Below are positions 45,141 to 57,619 of a stretch of 64,000 nucleotides of DNA, piece by piece. Position 1 is the first letter of the stretch, and every line of letters starts with the position of its first letter. Made by a program: the position numbers and the translations under genes. Below the pieces are notes generated by a model that saw only the letters and a list, made by a program, of their open reading frames with translations, had not been told where the DNA came from and did no database searches. The stretch is from Malachius bipustulatus (Eukaryota > Arthropoda > Insecta > Coleoptera > Melyridae), in NCBI GenBank assembly GCA_910589415.1, contig OU342634.1, forward strand, positions 15,993,144 to 16,057,143, written 5' to 3'.

Positions 45141-48100
45141 ACAACTTATTGCTAGATTGGCACTCTACTAATAGTCAATACAGTTACTCCGACCTATTTC
45201 TTTAACTCATCCAAAATAAATATTCACATATAATAATAATTAGAGAAGGAGATTATTTGAATAGTTTGTCTTATCATTCGTTAACAATGAACAATTAAGC
45301 GTTGTGTAGAAACTGATTAGGTAGTGATTATTAGGTAATCGATTGAAACAATTTTTTTTTATAGATTTTTTCACGGATTCTGAAGCGGTAGTTTTAAAAT
45401 TTTACAACGTAAAAATCCATGGTTTTCAATTAGCATTTGTTGAGTTAAATAATTTTTTATATTTTCTTCGTTTTCGAACAATCGAAAAGGAAGATTTTGT
45501 ACCAGATTTTCTCTTTGTGAAAACGGAACATGGGGGGGGGGTAGGTATTCCTATTCACATCCGATTATTATTACATAACTAATATGACCATTCAAAATTT
45601 GAAAGGAAATGTATTATTGTTTCTCGAGATTTTAATAAATGCTATGCGAAATTTTTTTTTTTTTAAGGGAATACTTATCTAAAACCTTTGGAAGCTCAAA
45701 ATACGCAATTAGGTAGTTAGCTGTTTACAAATTAAAAGCCTACAGACTCAGAGTTTAGAGTCGTCTTATTGATTTGTACCTAACTAAATAGACAGCAATT
45801 ATTATTTAATTCGAATTTAATTTAAAACTCAACGGGTCTTTATATTTAATTAATTCAAGATTAATTATTGTTATTATTTTATTCAATCGTGACTAACTTG
45901 TAAAAAAATATGATTTTTCAAGTTTAAAACATTATTGACCCTTTAATCAGAGTACTTTTTAGAATTTTTCCGAGAAAAACTTTAATTTCTTAATTATAAT
46001 TTCAAAAATGTCTTATAAAAAGAAACAAGTTATAAATAGAAGATATTAAAAATAAAAATACTATAACCAATCATGGTAAAATTCTGAAATAATAAACGTG
46101 GAAATAAACAAAAAGCTCTTTCAGGATTTATTCCGTCAGTCTTTCAGACTAACGGAAATATTTTGGATAAGCATTTCTGAAATATTACAGGGCGAATCTT
46201 GAAATAAAATTTCATTGAATACTGATGTGTATTTCAAATGCATTTAAGCCGTTTTCTGATATTTCTTAAAGAGTTTACTGTTAATTCTACTTGAATATAC
46301 TTTCAAGAGATAACTTTAAATCGTTTAAAAAAACAATAATAATTATTCAGTCCCAATAACCTTTGTAGCAAAATAGCAAAAGGTAAGTCATCAGTAGATG
46401 AAATTGTGTCAAAAAATTGAAAAGAAAAGTTAGTTAGATATCAGAAAATGATTATTTTGATGAATTTGCAAAAGATAAATATTCCCTGATTTTTTTGCCA
46501 GACAGTACCTAATTCAAATTAAAACAGACGACAGTTGGTCGTGCAACTTCTCTTTAATATTAGAAAAAAGTCAGAGGTCAATGAAAATTATTGTAGATAC
46601 GTCAATAATTGGGAGGTTATTAATCCCCCCCTATAAAATTTTAAGGTATATTATTTTGACTGTTGTTTACATGTTTAATAATCATTTCCATTTCAATGCG
46701 GGTCGGAATGTCGTAGTGGGTCTATAAATAACTTACACAACCACACACACATGTCTCTATTATTATTTTTATTTGATGACTAAGACAAATCTTGTTTTAT
46801 TATGAATCAAAATAATGAAATCGTTATGAACAACCTGCTTGGAATCTCTATCCGTCTGACAATGATAAAGATAAATAAAGATTTCTTTATTTGCATTAAA
46901 ATTTTTATTTAATCTTTAATGATGTATTATGTATTGGTCGCATTATGCAAAGAATAAGAATGTTATAGTAAGTGTAGTGTGACTTTTTGTTATGGAAGTA
47001 ATTAATATTTCAAATGAATGTAGTACTTGTGGGTTCATTGCTCTGTCATGTGCTTCTTACTAGTAAATATGCCGTTCTTATTACTCGTAATAACAATAAT
47101 AATTCTAATAGGAAACATTAAGGGAATTAGTTTCAGGTTTATGTTACATATTTCATTATATCGACTAAATAGGTACTTACTGTGACTATTTTTCGATTTT
47201 TCTAATGTATCATTTTTGATTAATGAAGCTTGTCTAGAAATCAAATTAACGCAGTGTGTTATTTATTTATTTATGTATGATTCCCTCGATGTTTATCACC
47301 AATAATGACAATTCCAAGTATCGATCTCGCTAATAATCAAATTATCTTTCCCACACATAAAAACCTACGTCATACAAACTATCCCTCCATTTCACGTAGA
47401 ACAACCAGCTTCGCAAAATACCGTCCCAATTGCAAGTGGTAACGCCTTTATGTTCCTCAGAAGGTGTTTCAGAGATATAGGGCCAAATTTAAAGGGGTAG
47501 TTCCTCTCATAAATATAACTTAAAAAAAATAAATTCAACTCAAAATAACCGCTTCGTTTAAAACATACAAAATGTCAAAGTTTAAAAAAAATTAACAGTT
47601 TATGGTTATAACTATTTTTTTTTAGAAATCGGACGAAAAACATTATCATCGCTAGCAAAACAATCCTTTGCCATAAGGTATAGGTAGGTACATATACCAA
47701 TAACAATAATTTCAATGGTCAGATACTTTCTTTTAGTCATATTTTTTTTTATCTTAGCAGTTGACATTGACGACAAAATCAAGTACCTATCTAATAGAGG
47801 AAAGTTTCCTTTATGATTGTGTATTGTTGATCATGTAAATGTCTGTTGATTTCTAAAGTTTCAAACATAGAATTTATTATTCTCTTAAGGAGAAATAAAA
47901 TTGAAATGTCTCTCCGGCTGTTATTCTATTGAGGAATGATTATGTTATTCGTAGTGCATGTTTCATATATGGCAATGTATATTATAAACACAGTTAGTTT
48001 TAGTTTTACATAATAATAACAAAAACGACAGGAATAGACTGTCTGGGAAAGGACAGGTGAGCTAATATTCGTATACGTAGTGTTGTTGGGGTTATTTTAG

Positions 48101-48279
48101 CTGATGCACAATGCACTCACTAATGAACACAAAATTGTTGGAATAAAATGAGTGTTTATCTAGATTCCGTCTGAACTGGAATTTGAACATTGTGTTCAGT
48201 CAGTTGCAATATAGATTACAAAATGAGCTTTATCAGACGATAATAATTGAAGCAAACAATTTTTTATTTACTCATCGGT
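45141..48279. other. AT-rich non-coding stretch
   Basis: Includes a run of nine G at about 45533-45541 and several poly(T) tracts. Around 47380-47640 there is another single arm-like segment. The 79-codon frame at 45343-45582 has no recognisable relatives and is not called. Confidence 0.4.
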
Positions 48280-48281
48280 TA

Positions 48282-49029
48282 TACCGTGTGTCCCCGGATA
48301 GGTGAAACGACTCTTATAAAAGACAAAAATTTTTTGATTTTAATTTTAATTTTTTGGGGTTCAGCCCTGCTTGGCTAAAGAATAATTTCTAACAAAATTT
48401 TAGTTTTGAAAAATCAAGCATGCCTTGGAAATTTCCAAGAAACCGGTTTTTCTGGTGAGTAAAGTGTCTTTTATGTGGCAAAAACGACAAAATGTTATCT
48501 GAAAAAGTTGTTCAGAATCAACATTTAGGTCCGTATACCAAATTTCAAAATCATAGGCCAACTTTAATTTTTTTAATTTATTTTTATGTTTTATTTCACA
48601 AATCAAAGAATTTCATTTTGTAACAATGACTGCCATGGAAAAACCAAATTGTACCCATAGCAATAGCAATCTGTCAATATCAGTCTTTGTTACAAATGAA
48701 ATTCTTTGATTTGTGAAATAAACATAAAAATAAATGTAAAAGATTAAAGTTGGCCTATGATTTTGAAATTTGGTATACGGACCTAAATGTTGATTCTGAA
48801 CAACTTTTTCAAATAACATTTTGTCGTTTTTGCCACATAAAAGGCACTTTACTCAACAGAAAAACCGGTTTCTTGGAAATTTCCAAGGCATGCTTGATTT
48901 TTTAAAACTAAAATTTTGTTAGAAATTATTCTTTAGCCAAGCAGGGCTGAACCCCAAAAAATTAAAATTAAAATCAAAAAATTTTTGTCTTTTATAAGAG
49001 TCGTTTCACCTATCCGGGGACACACGGTA
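48282..49029. mobile_element. Palindromic foldback element, 748 bp, TA target duplication
   Basis: Two arms of about 345 bp (48282-48626 and 48687-49029) are nearly perfect inverted copies around a loop of about 60 bp. The termini read TACCGTGTGTCCCCGGATAG and its reverse complement. TA dinucleotides flank both sides (48280-48281, 49030-49031), as in Tc1/mariner-type insertions. Frames in each arm (for example 48400-48606 and 48613-48819 on the minus strand) are mirror images of one another in sequence origin and are not genes. Transcription across it would give a hairpin RNA of over 300 bp. Confidence 0.92.
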
Positions 49030-49031
49030 TA

Positions 49032-50484
49032 TTGTGACTGATAAATAAACGGGGTTATCTGTAGCAAAAAAAAGAACACCGCAGATAAGATAATGTTGGG
49101 GAAAACAAACTCGCCTATCCTTGGATAATAATAATAGAAATTCCTCGATGAGGAATAACCGAAACTTTATCAAAGATACAGGTTGATATATTCACTCACT
49201 TATACCTATATGAACTTTTGCCATTAATTATTTGAAAACGGAAAAATGTGCCTGATTCTTTTTCCTGCTAGGGTTCGTTTCAGTTTATACTCGAGTTTAT
49301 ATCTTCCCGAATTAATAATTGTATATGTATAGGAAGATTATTTTAAGGTCTACTTAGTCATTCACAGGGTCGTTTGAAAAATTTCATGTTTTTGACAAAA
49401 AGAATGATTACCATCATTATTTTTTATGATTGAAAAATGAAAAAAAAAACAAAATATTCCATTCTTCTAAGGAATTATCAATTAATTATTTCAAATTAGT
49501 AAAAAAACTGAAATGTCATCAGTCTGAAAGTTTGTCTAGTTTCTTAAGTCTTGTGGCAAACGTTTGCAATGTTTGCATTCGTTTGCACTGCTGGAGAAAT
49601 TCTTCATGCGTAGGAGTGACAGCACGGTAGATAGTATAGTAAAGGGCTGCAAGAACAGGTCAAAAGCTAAAGATGATATTTATCATCTTTACAAACATCC
49701 ACGTCGACCAAAGAACTACCTTAAAAAAATAAATACATATTCCCATAAATTGTATATTCAAAGACGAAAGTTAAATTTACCTAAAGATATTTTTTGCCTA
49801 AAGAACTTGAGCCAATATATCAAGATTTCGGTAGTAAGATTAAGAAATTTTTAAAACAATATTATTTTAATTTTGAAATTACGTCTGAGGGATAAAAGTT
49901 TGAGTATATCACCCTGTCTTAAGAGTGATCAAGCAAAAATGAAATGAGATTGCTACCGCAGATCGTTCGATTCTCTAATTTGAAACACCAACAAAAATGT
50001 TGACAGAAGAGTCAACAAAAAAGAACCAATCAAAACTCTGAAGTTGTGAACATAAAAATCAGAATGGCATCGAAAGTCAACCCTGATGTTTGCTTTCCTT
50101 TCAGGTTTAATATTACTTTAGATACTTTGAAATAAACGAAAGCGTCGTTTGTAATTATTATTAGAGTTAGTACCTACCTATAGATCAAGAAACTCTTTAT
50201 TATTATAATATGAGTAAAAGGGTATTTTATTAATAATATTAATCCTATTCTGTTTGCTTTGCTGTAAACTCGACATAATATGGTGAATTATTGTTGATTT
50301 TGGAATGCATATCGAACGTCATATCAGATTTAAGTAGGTTGTGATATGACGTAGGTACGGTGTCCATTTGGTAATGGTGATTGGATTATCTTGTCCTGAA
50401 ATGCAATGTTTTAGTCTCCTGAACTCTATATCTGGGTCTGGGTGGTTATCAGGCGACGTGACAATGATTGATAACGTATAAAAT
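49032..50484. other. AT-rich non-coding stretch
   Basis: A 96-codon frame at 49564-49854 (with RSKAKDDIYHLYKHPRRPKN) overlaps a slightly GC-richer patch but has no recognisable domain and no clear start. I see nothing else. Confidence 0.35.
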
Positions 50485-50486
50485 TA

Positions 50487-51679
50487 TACAGGGTGTCCCA
50501 ATATTCCATGGACATGGAGCAACCACAGATTACTGAGGTAAAAAAAGTCGCTCGGACCAAACTTATCTCTATACCAAAATGCTTCGTTTGTCCGCTAGAG
50601 AGCTTCAAAGTCTTTTGAAAATTTTAGTTTTTTTGAAATAGCTCAAAGTCGGCTGATTCAAATTCGATGAAATTTAGTAGGTAAATTTCTTATTAAGAGT
50701 ACTAATTTCTGATGTACATGATAATTTGACGGAAACCCGGGAAGGGGTGAAACTACCCCTACCCTCCATTAAAATTGATCGTAATTGTTGATAGGGTAGC
50801 AGGAATGCTGTTCATGTTTTTTTGTTTGAAAGATACATCGTTTTAGCCCATTTTTGGTCTCCTACAAAAATCTGTATCTTTCCGAGGTGCTATGTGATAA
50901 AATAAATTAGTCGATGATAACTAAAGTTTTATTTCATTCTTTTAATTTGAAATCAAATTTTCAATTGTCAGGTGATTATTTGATCTAATCTCATAAAAGA
51001 TGCTCGATGTGGGCGCCGGTTTGGACCCTAGAAAGTTCCATCCTGCGCAAAAAAATTATTTTAACTCTTCTTGGAACCTCGTCGTTTTGCAAACTGTTTA
51101 CTGCGTTTGAAAAAAACCGTTTGCAAACACATGAAAAAAAAACCGAACCATACTAAACATCTTTTATGAGATTAGATCAAATAATCACCTGACAATTTGA
51201 AAATTTGATTTCAAATTAAAAAAATGAAATAAAATTTTGTTTAGGTACCATCGACTAATTTATTTTATCACATAGCACCTCGGAAAGATACAGATTTTTG
51301 TAGGAGACCAAAAATGGGCTAAAACGATGTATCTTTCAAATAAAAAAACATGAACAGCGTTCCTGCTACCCAATCAACAATTACGATCGATTTTAATGGA
51401 GGGTAGGGGTAGTTTCACCCCTTCCCGGGTTTCCGTCAAATTATCATGTACATCAGAAATTAGTACTTTCAATAAGACATTTACCTACCAAATTTCATCG
51501 AATTTGAATTAGCCGACTTTGAGCTATTTCAAAAAAACTAAAATTTTCAAAAGACTTTGAAGCCCTCTAGCGGACAAACGAAGCATTTTGGTATAGAGAT
51601 AAGTTTGGTCCGAGCGACTTTTTTTTACCTCAGTAATCTGTGGTTGCTCCATGTCCATGGAATATTGGGACACCCTGTA
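50487..51679. mobile_element. Palindromic foldback element, 1193 bp, TA target duplication
   Basis: The arms are 50487-51002 and 51158-51679, over 510 bp each and differing by only scattered bases and small indels. The loop of about 155 bp has its own less AT-rich sequence (GATGTGGGCGCCGGTTTGGA). Termini read TACAGGGTGTCCCAATATTC and its complement, with TA on both sides (50485-50486, 51680-51681). The near-identity of the arms implies a recent insertion or ongoing arm homogenisation. No coding capacity; frames at 50426-50608 and 51524-51721 on the minus strand are arm sequence. Confidence 0.94.
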
Positions 51680-51681
51680 TA

Positions 51682-52374
51682 TTGCCAAGTTCAGTTTTAG
51701 TATCTTGGTTTCAATAACCAACTAAAATACTTTCAAAGTCTTCATTAAAAGGGCTCTATTCTTTTGTCTCAGAAATATGTCAAGAATAAAAACTTACTCT
51801 GTAATAATGACCGTGAGTATACTTTTCGCTTTGAGTGGAAACTTTGCACCACTGCTGAAAAAGTTTTTGAATTTGAATGTTTTCGCGCCAGCCCTATTTG
51901 ATCGGGAAATTCTCTTACCAGCCAGCAGAAGACCCTTCAGCGCATCAGTAATCAGATTTCAAACGACTCTGACCACCGCGACTACTTTCATAGCCTGTAG
52001 AATTTTAAAGTGAAAAAAGTGCATAATTTTTATATTGTAAAAATCAGCTCGTGTAGCCCAAGTCTGCAATCGGAAAGGGGTGAGTATTTTTTTTTTGTTA
52101 CGAGCATTTGTGTTTTACTTTTGTTGTAAAACTTGACCTAAAATGTATAGGAAATAACGTGTTCAGCATTTTATAAAAGCTTGCATATGGTAATTGGAGA
52201 TACTTTACACCTGGGACAATTTTCAGGTCAGGTGACAACAGATGACAATTTTCAGGTAGAAATACTATGAGGAGCAGAAGACGATGAATTTTCTAGGAAA
52301 TTTGAATCTATAATTCCATTAAATCCGGAAAAGCCAATCGGTACTTTGATACAGGTTGAAAAAAGCCCGGCGAA
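51682..52374. other. AT-rich non-coding stretch
   Basis: A 78-codon plus-strand frame at 51777-52013 begins with a hydrophobic run (SVIMTVSILFALSGNFAPLL), but nothing else supports a gene. No repeat is seen. Confidence 0.3.
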
Positions 52375-52376
52375 TA

Positions 52377-52617
52377 TCGATGGTCTAATTCTAATACCCC
52401 GTAACTGTATGAATCAATATTTTACAGGAGACAGCTTTTTAGTTTTAAGGGGCTAAATTAATATGATTCAGGAGGTTACAAAACTTTTTTTGTAGCCAAT
52501 TTCCCAAGCCAATACGGTGTATTTCAACTCATGACAGAGTAAACGTACAACCGAATGGCGCGAAAAAGTAAAATTTGGATTTTTGCAGATACGGGGTATT
52601 AGAATTAGACCATCGAT
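52377..52617. mobile_element. MITE, 241 bp, TA target duplication
   Basis: The terminal inverted repeats are perfect for about 27 bp, beginning TCGATGGTCTAATTCTAATA and continuing CCCCGTA. TA flanks both ends (52375-52376, 52618-52619). The interior is non-coding. Size, long perfect TIRs and TA duplication fit a Tc1/mariner-type MITE. It is unrelated in sequence to the TACAGGGTG palindromes. Confidence 0.9.
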
Positions 52618-52619
52618 AT

Positions 52620-55380
52620 ATTATATTTTCGTATGAAGGTCGACTATATCCAAGTAACTAATAAAGTGATCAATTAAATCATCAACTCAATGGAAAAAAC
52701 TTGCAAGTCCTGGAAGTGGCCGCAAAAGAGAGATGAATTATTTTATTCCCGGAAAGAAATTATTGGCGGGATTCATCCCCCAAACAGGTGTCAAGACATG
52801 GTTTGTTCATCGTTCCCCAATTGGACAAGCACTGAAATTAAACCAACATTTTTATGTTATTGTTTACCTATTTCTAAGGAGAAACATTGATATGTATAAT
52901 TTTATTTTAAATAAAGCAACACATGATAAATTCAGTATTTTTATGGAAACATATCCTGTGAATTTATTTTCCAGGTGAGTAAACTGACCTACTCGTAGTG
53001 CAATGTATGTTTTCTAGTGAGTATAATTAATAGTAATCCTAGTATCAATTTTACTTCACTGGAACGTAGAGAGTTCCTTGTGGTGCAAAGAATTTCCTGT
53101 CTATTAGGATACTTTGCTCCAGAAATAAATGACAAAAAATATATGAAAATCTTTATTAAAATTAAAGAAAAATTAAACCTTACACCATATAGCACCATTT
53201 GCAATTTTCACAGCTCGCTTAATGCTTATTAATATTGATGATGCAAAATAAAGAAAGACCACAAAAAGGTGGAGCAAAGTATACCCTATTTACTACCTAA
53301 CTTAACATTGTATGATGAAAGAACGGTAACAAAATGAATAATAAACTTTTTTATCTTAATTGCACTACACTGCACTGCACTTATAGGTACTTAAGCAGCT
53401 CTTTATATAAAATCAATCTCCCTCTTGAACCACTTCCTTCAATTTATTAGCTCATCAGTGATTTAACACTGAATTGATTACAACTGAAACTGAATGAAAC
53501 TTCAACTCAACTTTGAACTGTGAAGTACCTAATTGCTTCTCCATCATTGGCTTCTGGCTGCAGTTTCTAATTTGGTAATAATTTATTTATATTTCTAAAA
53601 GCTCCTTGTCTAGACACTTCCAGGTACAGTCGTACTCAAATAAAACTGGGACTGTTTAATTTTCCTAGTGTAAATGTGGCTTATAAATTGAACGATATTT
53701 CCGTGATCTCCAAGCTCTCAACAAAGATGACATTTAAAATTTCAAAAACAAAAATTATATTTCTCATTTTTTCTTAAGTATCCCTAAAATATTTAATGAC
53801 ATCAAGTTACAACTAACATGCTGAAAGCCACAAATACAAGAAAACAAAAGTTTTCTCAGTTTTACACGACTGTACATGGAAAAGTTGAAAAATTCTCATT
53901 GTTGCGTTTTACTTGCATTGAAAACTGTGCTATTTAATCATTTTTAGGAAAAGCTCCAAAGTTCTAGAACATTCTCAGTACCTTATAACTAGACATAAAT
54001 AACCATTTTCAATCACCAAAAAATCGTTACCAATGTGAATGCTTCTTTCTTCTTTATTTCCAGTACCTAAGTACTTATAATAATAGTCGCTTTCACAATA
54101 TTTGAGCAGTGTAAATGCGTGATTACTCATTGAGTAACCCTGACGGTCGTAAGTCATTGTCATGAACATTTTCACTCTCGCTTCTTTTTCCAGCCTTTTC
54201 ACTTCTCGTCGTGAAGTATGACGTGAGAGGCAGCGCAAATAGTAGTAATATATATAGGTAATATGAAATTTATTCAACACGCGAGACACAGAAACGCCCC
54301 ATGGTGACCATTCATTATGTAACCATTATAGCGACCGTGGCCTTCTAATAATAATTTCTTATAATAACTATTTTTATACAAAAGATATATTTTTATTATA
54401 TTCTGCGGTGCCTCGATGTTTTTATACACCGGGCGTTTCCTGATAAATCGCCCAAATTTTGACAGTGTGCTCAGAGGATTAAAAATGTCCATAAACAATG
54501 ATCAAATAATGTCCAACTTGGACAATTATTTTGATTTTTTAAATTAAACCTCCCATGCAGGTTTTAGGATTGAGCACCGAGATCACCAAACTACATACTT
54601 CTTATAGCCTCTATAGGGATGGCTGAAGCCTTTGGTTTACAAAAAAAAAGTGATAAAACGATCGAATGACTGAGCTGCTGTTCAGCACTTATTAGACATG
54701 CTCTTCAACGAGCTACTAATAAATCAATCCACAAACGAGCCGACATATTTACGCATTATGGTGATATTTTTCAAAATTTTCACAATTAGTTTGCGTTTTA
54801 TATTAGGAAATTAAACTTTTCCTCAAAATATGCAACACAAGAAATCACTTATTAGGAGCAATCTAATCACAAACTCGATCTAGCTACTTAAATTAATGAA
54901 ATAAGAGTCTCTTGAATAATAATAATAAATTAATCTGACTACACTGTTATCTAGAATTGAGAGCAATTGATTCTAGACAGTTATAGGTACAAGTCGGCCA
55001 GTAAGTGACATCTAGAAAACTAAATTTGAGGGTTTGCGTTTTAGAATACCTATAATAATAATGACGAATTACGCCAATACATAATTGAAATGATAAAACT
55101 AAGTTTTTTTTTCAATTGTTTGTTGTGACAGAAGATTGTTTATTGTTATTTTACCGTTAAGAAATATAATTGTTGTGTGGTTATGAGAGACTGTACATAC
55201 AGAACAGACTGTAGGCTGTAGGTATACCTAACACATGGAGTACGGAAATGAACGGATAGTGTTATTTTATATTAAACTGTATAGAAATATAAATCCAAAG
55301 CCTACCTGTAGCAACATTTTACATTTACGTATCATTATTATAATCTCCATCCAATTTCAGAGGTCACTAAAGTTCAAGAA
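52620..55380. other. AT-rich non-coding stretch
   Basis: Overlapping frames at 52690-52978 and 53017-53232 give no recognisable protein. Around 53640-53880 there is an arm-like repeat style but no mirror copy. A slightly less AT-rich patch lies near 54540-54660. No gene is supported. Confidence 0.35.
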
Positions 55381-55384
55381 CACA

Positions 55385-55639
55385 ATGCGCTTGCTTACAG
55401 TGCCTTGTTGGCCGCCCACGGTATTTATTTTCTTCATCTTGCAATGGACTGCAATTAACTCTGAGCATTGTAATCCATTTAACTCGCCAAGCTTACCAGC
55501 TGGAATATTAAAAAACTCTTCCAAGGGACAATTCAAAGTGGCAGGCGGGCTTGTAATGAAGTTTTCAGGGCTTGCTGAAGGCTCGCTATTTGTATTTAAT
55601 TTGCATTCGGGAACGGCGGAGTGCAAGCACGTATGCTAA
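55385..55639 (+). other. Candidate exon or small secreted-protein ORF, 84 aa (weak)
   Basis: An ATG at 55385 opens an 84-codon frame whose first 26 residues (MRLLTVPCWPPTVFIFFILQ...) look like a signal peptide, with a cleavage-like AINS before EHCNPF. Four further cysteines lie downstream. The ORF sits in a patch with higher GC than its flanks. A pyrimidine-rich run ending TTTCAG about 25 bp upstream could be a splice acceptor. Against it, the opposite strand is also open for 89 codons over the same interval, and I recognise no domain. It may be a host exon, a captured fragment or chance. Confidence 0.22.
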
Positions 55640-57200
55640 GGGATAGATGAGTAGATGGTGGCGGAAATTGCCTCATTTCAGTTGGGAGTTTAGAAGACAA
55701 TACAATTTCATGCAAGTAATTATCGTGTCTATTTAGGGAATTCCGTCCGCGAGACGCCTGGTAAGAAGAACTTCATTTATCTGTTGACTTTTGAATACCT
55801 AAACAGGGAAGACAGACAAGGAAGGGCAAAATAAAACCAGGCATAGCGCTGCATGTAATAATAATTCTGCATTGCACGAATTTGTGCAGTGCTTTTTAGC
55901 TGTGAATAATTTTAATGATATTCTGGAAGTAAATTAAGAAACATAATTTTAGTTATAAATTTAAACTATTTTAATTGTTTCGTGTTTGCATTTTCTATAG
56001 TCCTTACTTAAGAAAAACTATTTGTATTCCTTCACGTTGAGTAATTACGACTTGTAACGATGATTGATTTTACAAACTATAATGTAATGTAATCTGTGCG
56101 CTATAAGCTTTAATATTCCATGAAGATATTCATATACAATTTGGGTCAAATTCCAGCCACAATGATAATAACTACTGAAGTTGAAGTTGTGTTATATTAT
56201 AAGTAGGTAAATCATTTCCAATTATTATTGAGAACGATTATTTCAATTTCATCGGATGAAAAAGCACTCAGTTCAATAAAAACGTTAAAAAAAAACATCT
56301 ATTTTTTTTCACCTTAACTACCGAACTTCAATCGTGAAAAATTGTGGATAAATAACTGAACTTCTTCACGATATCATTTTGTTTCACTCCCACGGTATTT
56401 GAAAAAATAAATAAAAAATGACGATATAATTTTTTACAAAACATGTTAACTTCTTCAGGCAAACGTTTGCAAGATGAAAATATGCGTGACATTTATAACA
56501 AACTGTACAATATTAATTATTTATGGTGGATGGATGGTTATCATGGTCCGACTTAATATAGATTTAAATAAAAAGGTGTGTCCAAATTGAGCATAGTTTT
56601 GTTTTTACAGTTTCCTATAGAAATAAAGAATGTACTAACAGTAAATCTCATTGTTTCAGGCTCCAAGAAGTTATGATTGTCCGTGATTATCGCAAAGAAA
56701 TAATGAGTTTCAGTAAGTGTTATTTTTGTATTATTATTTATAGCCTTTTTTATAATTTTACCTACGTTTTTTTTTAGCTATGTTGTTTCGGATAATTTTG
56801 TTATAAACTAATTTCAAAATAGCCGACGTTTAATATGGTACAGAGTTATGACCCTAAGTTACCTGTTTTTAAATATGGAGGCCTATATGTTTTTATTTAT
56901 AAAACTAATGAAAAATACAACTACAATAGTATGTCATATGGATCTCCGACCTCCTGTTTCGAATTTATTAGGCCTCTTCATCAAAAAAAATGGCTCAACT
57001 TTGCAGCAACATGTATAGGTTGCTATTTGACGGTTTTTAACGCCGTTTTCACCAAAAGGTTTTCAAATTAGTCTTTTTTAATTTAGCGTGAATGCTGCTT
57101 TTATTATTCTGGTGTGGTGTGTATTTCTCGCGACATATTTTTCAACGGCTTTGTACCAAATTTGTGTAAGAGGCAAAAAAAGTTTCCGCAAAAATGTTAC
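55640..57200. other. AT-rich non-coding stretch
   Basis: No recognisable gene. The 78-codon frame at 56835-57071 and the frame at 57088 lack domains, and the second runs into a tandem repeat. Confidence 0.35.
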
Positions 57201-57208
57201 AGACAAAC

Positions 57209-57375
57209 CCTACGTATTTTCGGTCGTAAAATCCGAATCTGCTATAAAAAAAATAAGGGTTGCTAACCAAAATAAAAATTTACCTCTACTTGGGGGAGGA
57301 CAGGAGGGAGTAATTTCCTACGTATTTTTAGGCGTAAAATCCGAATCTGTAATAAAAAATAAGGGTTGCTAATTA
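57209..57375. repeat. Tandem duplication, period about 108 bp
   Basis: CCTACGTATTTT followed by GTAAAATCCGAATCTG and AATAAGGGTTGCTAA occurs at 57209 and again at 57317. The second copy is incomplete and runs into a C-rich string ACCCCCTCCCACCCC. Confidence 0.85.
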
Positions 57376-57619
57376 AGATTCTTGAGTTACCCCCTCCCAC
57401 CCCTTGGCAGTGGGAGAAGGGGGGGGATTTAGTATCATTGGATGTGCCCCTCTTCCAGACGAGCAGCTTTCATTGCCGACTTGTTTTGATCCGATGCGTT
57501 GTTTTGGATATAGTCCCATGTCTCCAGATAAACTGAGCACCCAATTGTAAATACGAGAGTGGTTTGATAAATAGCTTGGTTTGATATGAATGAAAACAAT
57601 TGGAGTTTTGTAATGCCCG

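Noticed and set aside
49564..49854. 96-codon basic frame (RSKAKDDIYHLYKHPRRPKN)
   Set aside because: Composition looks protein-like for a short stretch, but no domain, start context or splice signals support it, and the rest is AT-driven.
52690..52978. Two overlapping 66-81 codon frames
   Set aside because: Neither shows a domain, and nothing favours one frame over the other; likely chance open frames.
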